Assembly: GCA_030681475.1 (NCBI GenBank)
Contig: JAUXWT010000049.1
Location: 104,871 to 168,870, forward strand
Origin: Bacteroidales bacterium
Lineage (GTDB): Bacteria > Bacteroidota > Bacteroidia > Bacteroidales > FEN-979
Length of the DNA stretch: 64,000 nucleotides
Reading direction: 5' to 3'
Shown: one piece after another, positions 1 through 10,365 of the stretch
Position numbering within the stretch: the stretch's first letter is position 1
How the letters are laid out: every line of letters begins with the position of its first letter
The notes under the pieces: model-generated
Database searches by the model: none
The model's input: only the letters and a program-made list of their open reading frames with translations
Told to the model about the DNA's origin: nothing
Program-made: the position numbers and the translations under genes

Positions 1-1287
1 CCCGGATATAATAAATTCCGGGCCGTTTCAATGATCCTGGTGATCGCTGAATTCACCATTCCATTACTGGCAATTCTCGCGGTGAAAGAGATCTGTGACA
101 GCCGGCAGGATAAAAAACACCACTTTAAAGGTCTCCAGATTGCATTCATCATCACGGCAGGGATCACGCTCCTCTTTGCCTTGCTGCCCGGAATGTTTTT
201 TGATTTCACCGGTACCGGCGACCGGTATATGCAGCAGCAGTACCAGTTGCCTGATTGGCTGATGCAGGGCATCCGTGATGAGCGCCAAAGTATGTTGCGA
301 ATTGATGCCTTCAGGTCCTTTGTCTTTATCCTGCTCGCCGGAGGTCTTACTTGGGCATTGCTTTTCAATAAGATCAGAAAAGAGTATGCTTTTATAGCCT
401 TTACGATCTTCATTATCGCAGATATGTTCACGGTGAACAAACGATTTCTCACCAACGACAATTTTACATCCTCCGCACGTGTCGAAAATCCATTCGAGCC
501 CACGGCGGCTGATAATCAGATCCTTCAGGACACCCTGCCCGATTTCAGGGTATTGAACCTTACATCAAATACATTTAACGATGCAGGAACCTCCTATTAC
601 CACAAATCAATCGGGGGCTATCATGGAGCAAAACTCCGCCGATATCAGGAACTCATCGACCATGGGATTCGCGACGACATCGAATCATTTGCGAAAAACA
701 TGAATGCCGACAGCATACCTGTGCTAAATATGCTGAATACAAGATATTTCATCCTGCCGGACAAAGATAAACAGCCGGTGGCTTTCCAAAATCCCGGCGC
801 CCTAGGCAATGCCTGGTTTGTGTCAACTGTACAACTGGTCGATAACGCCGATGCCGAGATCAATGCATTAAAGTCTTTTAAGCCAGATTCGGTAGCCATT
901 GTGGATAAAATATTTACAGAAAATCTTAAGGACTTTACCCCGGCAAGAGATTCCGCTGACTTCATCTCACTCGGGGAATATTCAGCGAACGAATTGCACT
1001 ACAAATACCGGTCAACGAACAACGGACTGGCTGTTTTTTCTGAGATTTATTATTCGAAAGGATGGAATGCCTACGTTGACGGGCAACTTACGCCACATTT
1101 CCGTGCCGATTATGTATTGCGTGCCATGGTACTGCCGGCAGGTGAACACACAGTACGGTTCAAATTTGAACCCAAGGTGTTTTCCGTCGGAGAATCGATT
1201 TCACTGGCCAGTTCAATCCTGCTGATCGTTCTTGCTTTGGGCATGGGAGTTGCGGAGTTCCTGAAAGCGCGGAAACCACAGGCATGA
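1..1287 (+). CDS. YfhO-family membrane protein, C-terminal part (5' end outside window)
   Basis: The reading frame is open from the first base and upstream of the first ATG at 31, so this is the last ~428 residues of a larger protein. YfhO-family proteins are usually about 800 residues with many membrane segments. They are linked to glycosylation of cell-wall or surface polymers, and this family role is known rather than shown here. Visible parts are hydrophobic helices near the left edge and around residues 35-60 and 100-140, then a long soluble region with a beta-rich end (FSEIYYSKGWNAYVDG, typical of the family), and a last helix near the C-terminus. The stop overlaps the start of the next gene by 4 bases (ATGA), so the two are translationally coupled. 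The context fits surface glycan assembly. Family assignment is fairly sure; substrate unknown. Confidence 0.8.
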   Translation, partial: PGYNKFRAVSMILVIAEFTIPLLAILAVKEICDSRQDKKHHFKGLQIAFIITAGITLLFALLPGMFFDFTGTGDRYMQQQYQLPDWLMQGIRDERQSMLRIDAFRSFVFILLAGGLTWALLFNKIRKEYAFIAFTIFIIADMFTVNKRFLTNDNFTSSARVENPFEPTAADNQILQDTLPDFRVLNLTSNTFNDAGTSYYHKSIGGYHGAKLRRYQELIDHGIRDDIESFAKNMNADSIPVLNMLNTRYFILPDKDKQPVAFQNPGALGNAWFVSTVQLVDNADAEINALKSFKPDSVAIVDKIFTENLKDFTPARDSADFISLGEYSANELHYKYRSTNNGLAVFSEIYYSKGWNAYVDGQLTPHFRADYVLRAMVLPAGEHTVRFKFEPKVFSVGESISLASSILLIVLALGMGVAEFLKARKPQA

Positions 1288-2618
1288 AAAAAGCGCTGAT
1301 CATCAGCTATTACTGGCCTCCCAGCGGTGGCGCCGGAGTACAAAGATGGTTGAAGTTTGTTAAATACCTGCGTGATTTTGACTGGGAACCGGTGATCTAC
1401 TGCCCCGAAAATCCTGAATACCCTGAAACCGACCTCTCTCTTTTCAAAGATATTCCAGACAACCTGGATGTCTTGAAATTCCCGATATGGGAACCTTACA
1501 ATGTTTACAAGAAACTCCTGGGTCAGAAAAAAGAAGATAAGATCAATGCGGCATTTCTGACAGAACGGAAGAAGAATAAAACACTGGAATACCTCTCCGT
1601 GTGGATCCGGGGCAACTTTTTCATCCCCGATGCCCGGAAATTCTGGATAAGGCCTTCCGTCAGGTTTCTGAAACAATACCTGAGAGACCATCCTGTGGAT
1701 GTCATTGTTTCAACCGGACCGCCACACAGTACACATATGATTGCCAGGCAACTCGCATCATGGTTCAAACTGCCATGGCTGGCCGACTTTCGCGATCCCT
1801 GGACGAATATCGATTTTTATAAAGATCTGAATCTGACTTCCCGGGCGGATAAAAGGCACCATGAACTGGAGTTGGAAGTTCTTCGTAACGCAGATGCCGT
1901 TACGGTGATCAGCAATTCCATGGCAGAAGATTTTATCAAGATTTTCCCAAGGCCCTATGAAGTGATCACAAATGGTTATGATACGGCCGATACCGCGCAT
2001 ACTCCCCCGGCAAAAGATGATAAATTCTCCATTGCACACATCGGAACGCTCGTAAGTTCGCGTAATCCTGTTACGTTGTGGGAGGCGCTGAAATCGCTGA
2101 TATCCGTCCATGCCGACCTGAAAAAAGATCTCGAGATCAAATTGGTCGGAAAGGTTGATATCACGGTTACAGCCTCGCTCGAAAATTATGGATTGACCGG
2201 GTTTGTGACAAAAACGGATTACATGCCCCATGATGAGGTCGTGAGATGCCAGCAGCAATCACAAGTACTGCTTTTAATCATCAACAACACGCCGAACTCG
2301 AAAATGATCCTCACCGGAAAGTTTTTTGAATATCTTGCTGCCGGACGCCCCGTTTTATGCCTGGGGCCTGAAGAGGGCGATGCTGCAAAGATCCTCGAGG
2401 AAACAAATGCAGGTCTCCTGGCCGGCTTTTCCGACATTGAAAAGATGAAACAGCATATACTGCAATATTATGAAAGTTACAAAAAAGGCACACTTACAGT
2501 CCAGAGCCGGGGTATCGAAAAATATTCGAGGAGATCATTGACAGGCAGACTGGCGCTTATTTTACAACAGCTTTCTTCTTCCAGTAACCCATCCGGTAAT
2601 ACATATAGTAAAAAATGA
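1284..2618 (+). CDS. GT4-type glycosyltransferase
   Basis: A 444-residue glycosyltransferase of the GT-B fold, family 4 type. The N-terminus has the usual first strand and donor-side glycine loop (ISYYWPPSGGAGVQRW, residues 7-22). The C-terminal half has the nucleotide-sugar region: IAHIGTL near 250, then GKFFEYLAAGRPVLCLGPEEGDAA near 345, including the conserved Glu and a Gly-rich turn. No signal peptide or membrane helix, so it is cytoplasmic and probably acts on a lipid-linked or surface glycan. It starts inside the stop of the YfhO-like gene, which implies a joint transcript and pathway. Its last ~60 bases overlap the 3' end of the convergent MATE gene. Sugar and acceptor cannot be told from the sequence. 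Confidence 0.85.
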   Translation: MKKALIISYYWPPSGGAGVQRWLKFVKYLRDFDWEPVIYCPENPEYPETDLSLFKDIPDNLDVLKFPIWEPYNVYKKLLGQKKEDKINAAFLTERKKNKTLEYLSVWIRGNFFIPDARKFWIRPSVRFLKQYLRDHPVDVIVSTGPPHSTHMIARQLASWFKLPWLADFRDPWTNIDFYKDLNLTSRADKRHHELELEVLRNADAVTVISNSMAEDFIKIFPRPYEVITNGYDTADTAHTPPAKDDKFSIAHIGTLVSSRNPVTLWEALKSLISVHADLKKDLEIKLVGKVDITVTASLENYGLTGFVTKTDYMPHDEVVRCQQQSQVLLLIINNTPNSKMILTGKFFEYLAAGRPVLCLGPEEGDAAKILEETNAGLLAGFSDIEKMKQHILQYYESYKKGTLTVQSRGIEKYSRRSLTGRLALILQQLSSSSNPSGNTYSKK

Positions 2619-3894
2619 CGCCGGACAGCCATCCGATCGGAATTGACCACCATATCCCGCTCACACCAATTGCCGGGTTATGTGCAAGGAGCCATGCTAC
2701 CGGAATACGGATTATCCAAAGGGAAAAGAGGCTGATGAACATGGGAACAAGCGTATCACCGGCGCCGCGCAAAACACCATTGATAACAAACATCACCGAA
2801 AATAGAATGTAAAAAGTACCGATGATTCGCAGATAATCTGCACCCATGTCGATCACTACCATGTCGTTGGTAAACATATACATCAGATATTTACCAAAAA
2901 AAACTGTGATCAGCGAGATAATAATGGAAATGACACTGGTCATGATCAGAGTGGCGCGCAAACCTGCTTTAACACGATCAGGACGCTGGGCGCCCATGTT
3001 CTGTCCGACAAAAGTTGACAAGGCCACCGCAAAACTCATCGCTGGCAGGGCGGCAAAATTATCGATCTTTCCGGCTGCGCTGTACGCTGCATTCGCGTCA
3101 ACACCAAATTGATTAACGATCCAATAGAGGGCAACCATCCCTGCCGCCACGAAGGTTTGCTGGAATCCAGTTGGCAACCCGATCTTGATGCTTTTAATAA
3201 AAATTTCCTTATCGAAGTTTAAATCGCGGAAAGAGAATTTTACCACCTTATGGTAACGGTTGAGATAAACGATTTGGGAAATGAAGGCGACGGCCACTGA
3301 GATAACGGTTGCGATGGCCACCCCGGCAACGCCCCAATGAAGCACGGGAACAAAGATCAGGTCAAGGATGATGTTCAACACCACAGAACCTATTAAAAAG
3401 TAGAGCGGTGTTTTGGAATCGCCCAGTCCGCGTAAGATCGCACTTGTTCCGTTGTAACCAAACAGAAAGATCAGTCCCGAAAGAAAGATATTTAAAAAGA
3501 GCATCGCGTCAGGTATGATAGCAGGATCGAGGTCGATCAGCCTGAAAATATATCCGCTCAGCATGATCCCGATGATACTTACAATTATCGAAGTGAAAAA
3601 TAAAAAAATATATAAGGTATTGATCGCCTTCTTGACATTGTCGATCTGTTTGGCTCCGAAGAATTGTGAAACAACAATGGTAAAACCCATGGTCACTCCA
3701 ATGACGAAGGAGACAAGAAGAAAAATGATGGGACCCGATGTTCCAACCGCTGCCAGTGCCTCCTTCCCGATATACTTCCCAACTACGATACTGTCGACGA
3801 TATTATACAGTTGCTGAAATACATTGCCGAGCAGCATGGGAATGGCAAACTTCAGGATCAACCTGCCTTCATTGCCATAACTGAGGTCCTTCAT
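2557..3894 (-). CDS. MATE family multidrug/toxin exporter
   Basis: A 445-residue inner-membrane protein with about twelve hydrophobic segments in two similar halves, the length and pattern of MATE exporters (cation-coupled efflux of cationic compounds). Family signatures include the N-terminal AIPMLLGNVFQQLYNIVDSIVVGK segment (split here as AIPMLLGN and VFQQLYNIVD), the GTSGPI loop, and FVGQNMGA in the second half. An upstream GTG at 3912 is possible, but ATG at 3894 starts exactly at the conserved N-terminus and lies just after a promoter box. The gene points away from rnpB and shares its short upstream region. The 3' end overlaps the glycosyltransferase gene tail to tail by 62 bp. Substrate not predictable. 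Confidence 0.93.
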   Translation of the reverse strand: MKDLSYGNEGRLILKFAIPMLLGNVFQQLYNIVDSIVVGKYIGKEALAAVGTSGPIIFLLVSFVIGVTMGFTIVVSQFFGAKQIDNVKKAINTLYIFLFFTSIIVSIIGIMLSGYIFRLIDLDPAIIPDAMLFLNIFLSGLIFLFGYNGTSAILRGLGDSKTPLYFLIGSVVLNIILDLIFVPVLHWGVAGVAIATVISVAVAFISQIVYLNRYHKVVKFSFRDLNFDKEIFIKSIKIGLPTGFQQTFVAAGMVALYWIVNQFGVDANAAYSAAGKIDNFAALPAMSFAVALSTFVGQNMGAQRPDRVKAGLRATLIMTSVISIIISLITVFFGKYLMYMFTNDMVVIDMGADYLRIIGTFYILFSVMFVINGVLRGAGDTLVPMFISLFSLWIIRIPVAWLLAHNPAIGVSGIWWSIPIGWLSGVIFYYMYYRMGYWKKKAVVK

Positions 3895-3899
3895 GGCAG

Positions 3900-3907
3900 C
3901 AAAGGTA
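3900..3907 (-). promoter_or_regulatory. Bacteroidota -7 box for the MATE gene
   Basis: On the minus strand this reads TACCTTTG, a full match to the Bacteroidota -7 consensus TAnnTTTG. Only 5 nt separate it from the ATG at 3894, so the transcript would have almost no leader. Confidence 0.5.
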
Positions 3908-3929
3908 GCCACATTTCATGGATAATGCG

Positions 3930-3937
3930 TATCTTTG
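3930..3937 (+). promoter_or_regulatory. Bacteroidota -7 box for rnpB
   Basis: TATCTTTG, a full match to TAnnTTTG. It ends 5 bases before the P1 helix of the RNase P RNA, the right distance for a -7 element. Confidence 0.7.
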
Positions 3938-3941
3938 CGGC

Positions 3942-4383
3942 GACAACAGTTCGTTCTGTCGCTGGTAAAGACACCACTTGTGATGTCTTCCGGAGGAAAG
4001 TCAGGACAACACAGGGCGCCATGCTTCCTAACGGGAAGGATCCCGGGATAAAAAGGCCCGGGATACAGATAGTGCCACAGAAAATAACTACCAGGGGTTG
4101 AGATGCACATCAGTGCGTCTCAGCAACCTGTGGTAAAGACGCACTGCGGTGCGTCTCCACAGGAGTCCCCCGGGAAAAGGTGAAAACGCGGTGTAAGAGA
4201 CCACGGTCCCGGTGGGCAACCATCGGGAGGGGTAAACCTCATGGGTTGAAAGACCAAGTATACCGGCTGATAAGGGTTGCCCGCCCGATGCCGGAGGGTA
4301 GGTCGCTAAAGCCTTCCGGTGACGGCAGGCTCAGATAAATGACAGAATTAAACAAAATCCTGCTTACAGAACTGTTGTCTTTT
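3942..4383 (+). ncRNA. rnpB: RNase P RNA (bacterial class A)
   Basis: Catalytic RNA that trims the 5' leader of tRNA precursors together with the RnpA protein. The P4/core signature GGAGGAAAGTCAGGACAACA appears near 3992. The conserved ACAGAAAATAACTACC (about 4076), GGTGAAAACGCGGTGTAAGAG (about 4180, split across lines), GGGTAAACC (about 4232) and AGATAAATGACAGAA (about 4333) follow in the correct order. P1 is a perfect 11-bp helix: GACAACAGTTC at 3942-3952 pairs with GAACTGTTGTC at 4369-4379. It is followed by ten T residues (4380-4389), so P1 also works as the terminator stem. The length of about 440 nt is at the long end of the family because of two extra hairpins at 4097-4163. No gene overlaps it; short reading frames across it are chance. 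Confidence 0.95.
4097..4163 (+). repeat. Two related palindromic hairpins inside rnpB
   Basis: First hairpin: the arm at 4097-4108 pairs with 4113-4127 (contains GTGCGTCTC), with a 3-nt bulge. Second hairpin: AGACGCAC (4137-4144), loop TGCG, GTGCGTCT (4149-4156), closed by an outer 7-bp helix CCTGTGG/CCACAGG (4127-4133 with 4157-4163). Both carry the same GTGCGTCT core, as if one palindrome was copied. They sit where RNase P RNAs vary in length (P12-like arm). Confidence 0.75.
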
Positions 4384-4402
4384 TTTTTTGTAACCACATA
4401 TC

Positions 4403-5458
4403 ATGAAGATCGTCTCAATTGTAGGCGCACGCCCTCAATTCATTAAAGCGGCAACTGTTTCCAGGATAATCCGGGCGAACCCCGAAATCAATGAAATTCT
4501 GTTGCATACCGGTCAGCATTACGACGAAAATATGTCGGATGTTTTTTTCAGGGAACTCAACATTCCGGTACCCGATTATAACCTGGGAGTAGGGTCGGAT
4601 ACCCATGCGGGGCAGACCGGCAAAATGCTGAAAGGGATCGAGGATATACTCCTGCAAGAAAAACCTGATTGTACCCTGGTGTATGGCGATACGAATTCAA
4701 CCCTCGCCGGTGCGCTGGCTGCTGCTAAACTGCACATACCTGTTGCCCACGTTGAAGCCGGGCTCCGCAGTTTTAACCGTATCATGCCCGAAGAGATCAA
4801 CCGCATCGTGACCGACCGTATTTCCGACCTGCTTTTTGCGCCCACGCAAACTGCCGTCAAAAATCTCACTGGCGAAGGACTTGCGAGCATAACCCATTTC
4901 ACCGGTGATGTGATGTATGACTCGGTTTTATATTACAGGGAAAGGATCCAGGATGATCCTGAAAAATATAAAACCGACGGGATTCCGGATAAATATTTGC
5001 TCGCAACGATCCACCGGGCTGAAAATACCGACAACCACGAAGCGCTGAAAAATATTTTCCTGGCATTCTCAAAACTTGGCCAGGATATCGTCCTGCCAAT
5101 CCATCCGCGCACCAGAAAGATCATCCTTTCGTCCATCGACATGCCAAAAAATGTCCACATCATCGACCCCGTCGGGTATCTGCAGATGATGAAGCTGACT
5201 ATGGATGCATCCAAGGTTCTGACCGACTCAGGCGGTTTGCAGAAGGAGGCCTACTTTCTCGGCAAACAATGCATCACGCTGCGCACAGAAACCGAGTGGG
5301 TCGAAACACTGCACGACCATTGGAATATTATCACGGGAAGCGACCCGGAATTGATTGAAAACGCGGTTGGCATCGCCCCACCCTCGACCCCCCCCCAACC
5401 GTTTTTCGGTTCCGGAAAATCTGCCGGGATCATCCTTGAAAAACTGCTCAGTTTTTAA
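4403..5458 (+). CDS. wecB: UDP-N-acetylglucosamine 2-epimerase (non-hydrolysing)
   Basis: Interconverts UDP-GlcNAc and UDP-ManNAc in the cytoplasm, feeding surface polysaccharide synthesis. The 351 residues match the family length. Family motifs seen are VGARPQFIKAA (residues 7-17), HTGQHYDENMSD, YGDTNSTLAGALAA, HVEAGLRSFNRIMPEEINR (acid and His active-site region), ATIHRAENTD and TDSGGLQKEAYFLGK (UDP-binding end). The ATG at 4403 lies 13 nt after the T-run of the rnpB terminator, with no good -7 box nearby, so some read-through from rnpB is possible. A related epimerase family forms CMP-sialic acid precursors by hydrolysis, but this sequence looks like the non-hydrolysing type. Confidence 0.93.
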   Translation: MKIVSIVGARPQFIKAATVSRIIRANPEINEILLHTGQHYDENMSDVFFRELNIPVPDYNLGVGSDTHAGQTGKMLKGIEDILLQEKPDCTLVYGDTNSTLAGALAAAKLHIPVAHVEAGLRSFNRIMPEEINRIVTDRISDLLFAPTQTAVKNLTGEGLASITHFTGDVMYDSVLYYRERIQDDPEKYKTDGIPDKYLLATIHRAENTDNHEALKNIFLAFSKLGQDIVLPIHPRTRKIILSSIDMPKNVHIIDPVGYLQMMKLTMDASKVLTDSGGLQKEAYFLGKQCITLRTETEWVETLHDHWNIITGSDPELIENAVGIAPPSTPPQPFFGSGKSAGIILEKLLSF

Positions 5459-5526
5459 CCATGAATTGTTAATAAAATCATTGGTTTTACAGTAATTTTC
5501 ATGCCTTCCGGTAACGGAAAAAGTTG

Positions 5527-5534
5527 TACATTTG
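5527..5534 (+). promoter_or_regulatory. Bacteroidota -7 box for gyrB
   Basis: TACATTTG, a full match to TAnnTTTG, 32 nt before the gyrB ATG. No clear -33 TTTG element at the usual distance. Confidence 0.6.
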
Positions 5535-5542
5535 TTTAATAG

Positions 5543-7525
<1,983 letters not shown>

Positions 7526-7548
7526 TCTAAGACCAAACCATATACAAC

Positions 7549-8904
7549 ATGACCCGAAAAAAGTATATTTATCTGATCGCCCTGATTTTGATCCTGGTGA
7601 TCGTTGGCTTTTTTTTCTTTGGAAGAGATGATATCAGACAACAGATAACCGTTTCAGTCAAAAAGGGTAATTTCCCGATTGAAGTGACCACAACCGGGGA
7701 GTTGATTGCAAAAAGTTCTGAGAAAATATACGGACCCGCAGGGTTAAGACAAATCCAGATCTGGCAGGTCAAGATACAGGATATCATCGCTGATGGTACC
7801 GTGGTCGATTCCGGCCAGTATGTCGCCACACTCGACCGCACCGAGATTTCGAATAAGATAAAGGATGAAGAGACCAATCTGGAGAAACTGGAAAGCCAGA
7901 TGACGAAAACCCGGCTTGACACCTCCCTTGAATTGAGAAGTGCACGCGATGAACTGATCAACCTGAAATACGCTCTGGAAGAAAAAAAAATCACCCTGGA
8001 ACAGTCAAAATATGAACCGCCTGCAACGATCCGGCAGGTGGAAATAGAACTGGAGAAATCTCAACGAACACTCGAGCAGGCCGGGAAAAATTACAACCTC
8101 CGATACGAGAAGGCTGTGGCAAACATGCAGGAAGTTGCGGCCTCGTATAACCAGGCCAAACGAAAACTCGAGCAAATGTCTGATGTGCTGAAACAATTTA
8201 CAGTCATTGCCCCGAAAGCCGGTATGGTTATCTATAAACGTAACTGGGATGGTAATAAAATGGGTGTCGGGGCAACAATGAATGCCTGGGAAAACGTTGT
8301 GGCGGAGCTTCCCGACTTGTCGGAGATGATTTCAAAAACCTATATCAATGAGATCGATATCAGCAAAGTAAAAACCGGACAACAGGTCCAGATCGGTATT
8401 GATGCATTCCCGGAGAAAAAATTTACCGGTAAAGTGGTAGAAGTGGCAAATATCGGGGAGCAGCTTCAAAACAGCAACGCCAAGGTATATGAAGTAAGGA
8501 TCGTTGTGAACGAATTCGACTCGATCCTCCGTCCGGCCATGACCACGAAAAATAAGATACTCACCAGTGTTGTTGACAGTGTCCTGTTTATCCCCATTGA
8601 GGCTCTCTTCAACAACGATACTGTTGCTTTTGTCTATAAAAAAGATGGCCGTTCGGTGATAAGGCAACAGGTGATTGTCGGGCAATCGAATGATAATGAA
8701 ATTATTGTACGGGCCGGACTGAAGGATGATGAAATGGTTCTGCTTGTCCCGCCGGAAAACGCCGAAAAGCTCAGCCTCCGGATGCTTCCAACTGAAACCG
8801 TAGCCAAATTCAAGGAAAAACCTGCGCCTGTGAAACCCCAGAAACCCACAGACAGTATGTCCGCCAAGGGCAAAGAACCACCCCCGATACGGTTTAAAAA
8901 ATAA
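7549..8904 (+). CDS. HlyD/MacA-type periplasmic adaptor subunit
   Basis: Membrane-fusion protein that bridges an inner-membrane transporter and a TolC channel across the periplasm. 451 residues: one N-terminal membrane anchor (about 6-25), a barrel-sandwich hybrid half (VTTTGELIAKSS), a long alpha-hairpin coiled coil (about 100-215, rich in E, K, L and Q), the second lipoyl half (FTVIAPKAGMVIYKRNW), and beta-barrel and membrane-proximal domains. The C-terminus is a charged, proline-rich tail (KEKPAPVKPQKPTD). It starts 23 nt after gyrB and is followed by a permease and TolC gene on the same strand, as in MacAB-TolC systems. It is unusual that no ATPase gene is present in the cluster. Confidence 0.9.
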   Translation: MTRKKYIYLIALILILVIVGFFFFGRDDIRQQITVSVKKGNFPIEVTTTGELIAKSSEKIYGPAGLRQIQIWQVKIQDIIADGTVVDSGQYVATLDRTEISNKIKDEETNLEKLESQMTKTRLDTSLELRSARDELINLKYALEEKKITLEQSKYEPPATIRQVEIELEKSQRTLEQAGKNYNLRYEKAVANMQEVAASYNQAKRKLEQMSDVLKQFTVIAPKAGMVIYKRNWDGNKMGVGATMNAWENVVAELPDLSEMISKTYINEIDISKVKTGQQVQIGIDAFPEKKFTGKVVEVANIGEQLQNSNAKVYEVRIVVNEFDSILRPAMTTKNKILTSVVDSVLFIPIEALFNNDTVAFVYKKDGRSVIRQQVIVGQSNDNEIIVRAGLKDDEMVLLVPPENAEKLSLRMLPTETVAKFKEKPAPVKPQKPTDSMSAKGKEPPPIRFKK

Positions 8905-8930
8905 CGCTCAATGAAACATTTGCACAATCG

Positions 8931-8972
8931 TCACCTGTCACCTGTCACCTGTCACCCGTCACAAGTCACGTG
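8931..8972 (+). repeat. Tandem heptamer repeat, six units
   Basis: Three perfect TCACCTG units followed by TCACCCG, TCACAAG and TCACGTG. It fills most of the 81-bp gap between the adaptor and permease genes. Confidence 0.95.
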
Positions 8973-8985
8973 TAACTGACTTCTC

Positions 8986-10365
8986 ATGCTGGAACGCTAC
9001 AAATACATTTTCAACATCGCTCTTGAGGCCGTTTTTCTCAACAAATTCAGATCAATGCTTACAGCCCTGGGCATTATCTTCGGTGTTGCTGCAGTAATTA
9101 CCATGATGGCCATCGGAAACGGAGCTAAAAAGGAGATCCTTGAACAGATGAAACTGGTCGGGGTCAACAACATCCTGATCGTCCCAAAATCTGAGAAACC
9201 TAAAAGCAACGCCTCCGCAGGTGGGGATCAAAACACCCAGTCGACCGACCAGAATCAGGAGAAGAACAAAGGAAAATATTCGCCGGGGCTCAGTCTCAAA
9301 GATGCATTGGCCATCAAAGAGATCATCCCGACAGTATCAAAGGTAAGTCCGGAAGTGATCTATGAAACCGATATTGTCAAAGGTGGCGTTAAAACCTCCG
9401 CCAAATTTACCGGTGTCACCCCCGATTTCTTTAATGTTTTCGCTTTGGAACTCCAGGAGGGCCAGATGTTCAACGAAGAACAGCTTAAAGAAGGGAAAGC
9501 CGTCTGCATCATTGGTCCTGTTATAAAATCAAAGTTTTTTCCCACTGAAAGCGCTATCGGGAAGGATATTAAATGCGGTCCGATCTGGTTGCGCGTCATC
9601 GGTGTTTTGAAAAAAAGGGAGGTCAGTCAGTCAAGCATCGACAACCTTGGGATCTCCGACTACAATAACTCTGTTTATGGCCCCATCCAAACACTGCTAA
9701 GGCGGTTTAAAGACCGCTCCATGATTACCTCTGCTTCCCTGCATGGCGGCGTGACCTATTCCGGCGAATACAATACGATGTATATGAATGAATCATCATC
9801 TTCAGATAAAGGATCCAACCAAATTGATAAGATCGTAGTCCAGGTAAAAGAGAGCAGTCAAATCGGAGCTACAGTTGATATTCTTAAAAAGATGATGCTT
9901 CGCCGTCATGCAGGCGTCGAAGATGTTGAAATCCGTGTCCCTGAGCTTCTGCTGAAACAGGAACAACGCACCAAGGATATCTTTAACATCGTTCTTGGCG
10001 CTATTGCCAGCATTTCCCTGCTGGTCGGCGGGATCGGTATCATGAATATCATGCTTGCCTCCGTGATGGAGCGCATCAAGGAAATCGGCATCCGCCAGGC
10101 CATTGGCGCCACAAAACGCGACATCGTGCTCCAATTCCTGATGGAAGCTACATTACTTAGCCTGACCGGGGGTCTTATCGGGATCATCCTTGGGCTTGCC
10201 CTTTCAAAGATCATTATGGAACTTACTGATATACTTACCATTGTGTCCCCAATTTCTGTGATCATTTCCTTTGGTGTTTCAGCCTCCGTCGGGATCATTT
10301 TCGGGTATATGCCATCCCAGCGTGCCGCAGCACAAGATCCTGTAGAATCCTTAAGACATGAATGA
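8986..10365 (+). CDS. MacB-type ABC transporter permease
   Basis: Inner-membrane subunit of a MacB-like (type VII) ABC transporter. 459 residues: one N-terminal helix (about 20-42, FLNKFRSMLTALGIIFGVAA), a large periplasmic domain (about 45-325), and three C-terminal helices with the FtsX/MacB signature (LVGGIGIMNIMLASVMERIKE, then IGIRQAIGATKRDI). This is the classical one-plus-three MacB layout without the fused N-terminal ATPase of E. coli MacB. The ATPase must therefore be a separate protein, but none is encoded next to it. Adaptor upstream and TolC downstream (8-bp overlap) support a tripartite exporter. The periplasmic domain has a low-complexity Ser/Gln/Asn/Lys loop near residues 70-95. 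Substrate unknown. Confidence 0.9.
   Translation: MLERYKYIFNIALEAVFLNKFRSMLTALGIIFGVAAVITMMAIGNGAKKEILEQMKLVGVNNILIVPKSEKPKSNASAGGDQNTQSTDQNQEKNKGKYSPGLSLKDALAIKEIIPTVSKVSPEVIYETDIVKGGVKTSAKFTGVTPDFFNVFALELQEGQMFNEEQLKEGKAVCIIGPVIKSKFFPTESAIGKDIKCGPIWLRVIGVLKKREVSQSSIDNLGISDYNNSVYGPIQTLLRRFKDRSMITSASLHGGVTYSGEYNTMYMNESSSSDKGSNQIDKIVVQVKESSQIGATVDILKKMMLRRHAGVEDVEIRVPELLLKQEQRTKDIFNIVLGAIASISLLVGGIGIMNIMLASVMERIKEIGIRQAIGATKRDIVLQFLMEATLLSLTGGLIGIILGLALSKIIMELTDILTIVSPISVIISFGVSASVGIIFGYMPSQRAAAQDPVESLRHE

Noticed and set aside
1110..1691. Minus-strand frame of 193 codons over the YfhO/GT4 junction
   Set aside because: It lies opposite two well-supported genes and has no recognisable product.
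3811..4110. Short reading frames on both strands around 3.8-4.1 kb
   Set aside because: They cover the start of the MATE gene and the RNase P RNA, which explains the region completely.
8905..8985. Remnant of a missing ATPase gene between adaptor and permease
   Set aside because: The gap is only 81 bp and is mostly heptamer repeats; nothing resembling Walker motifs is seen.
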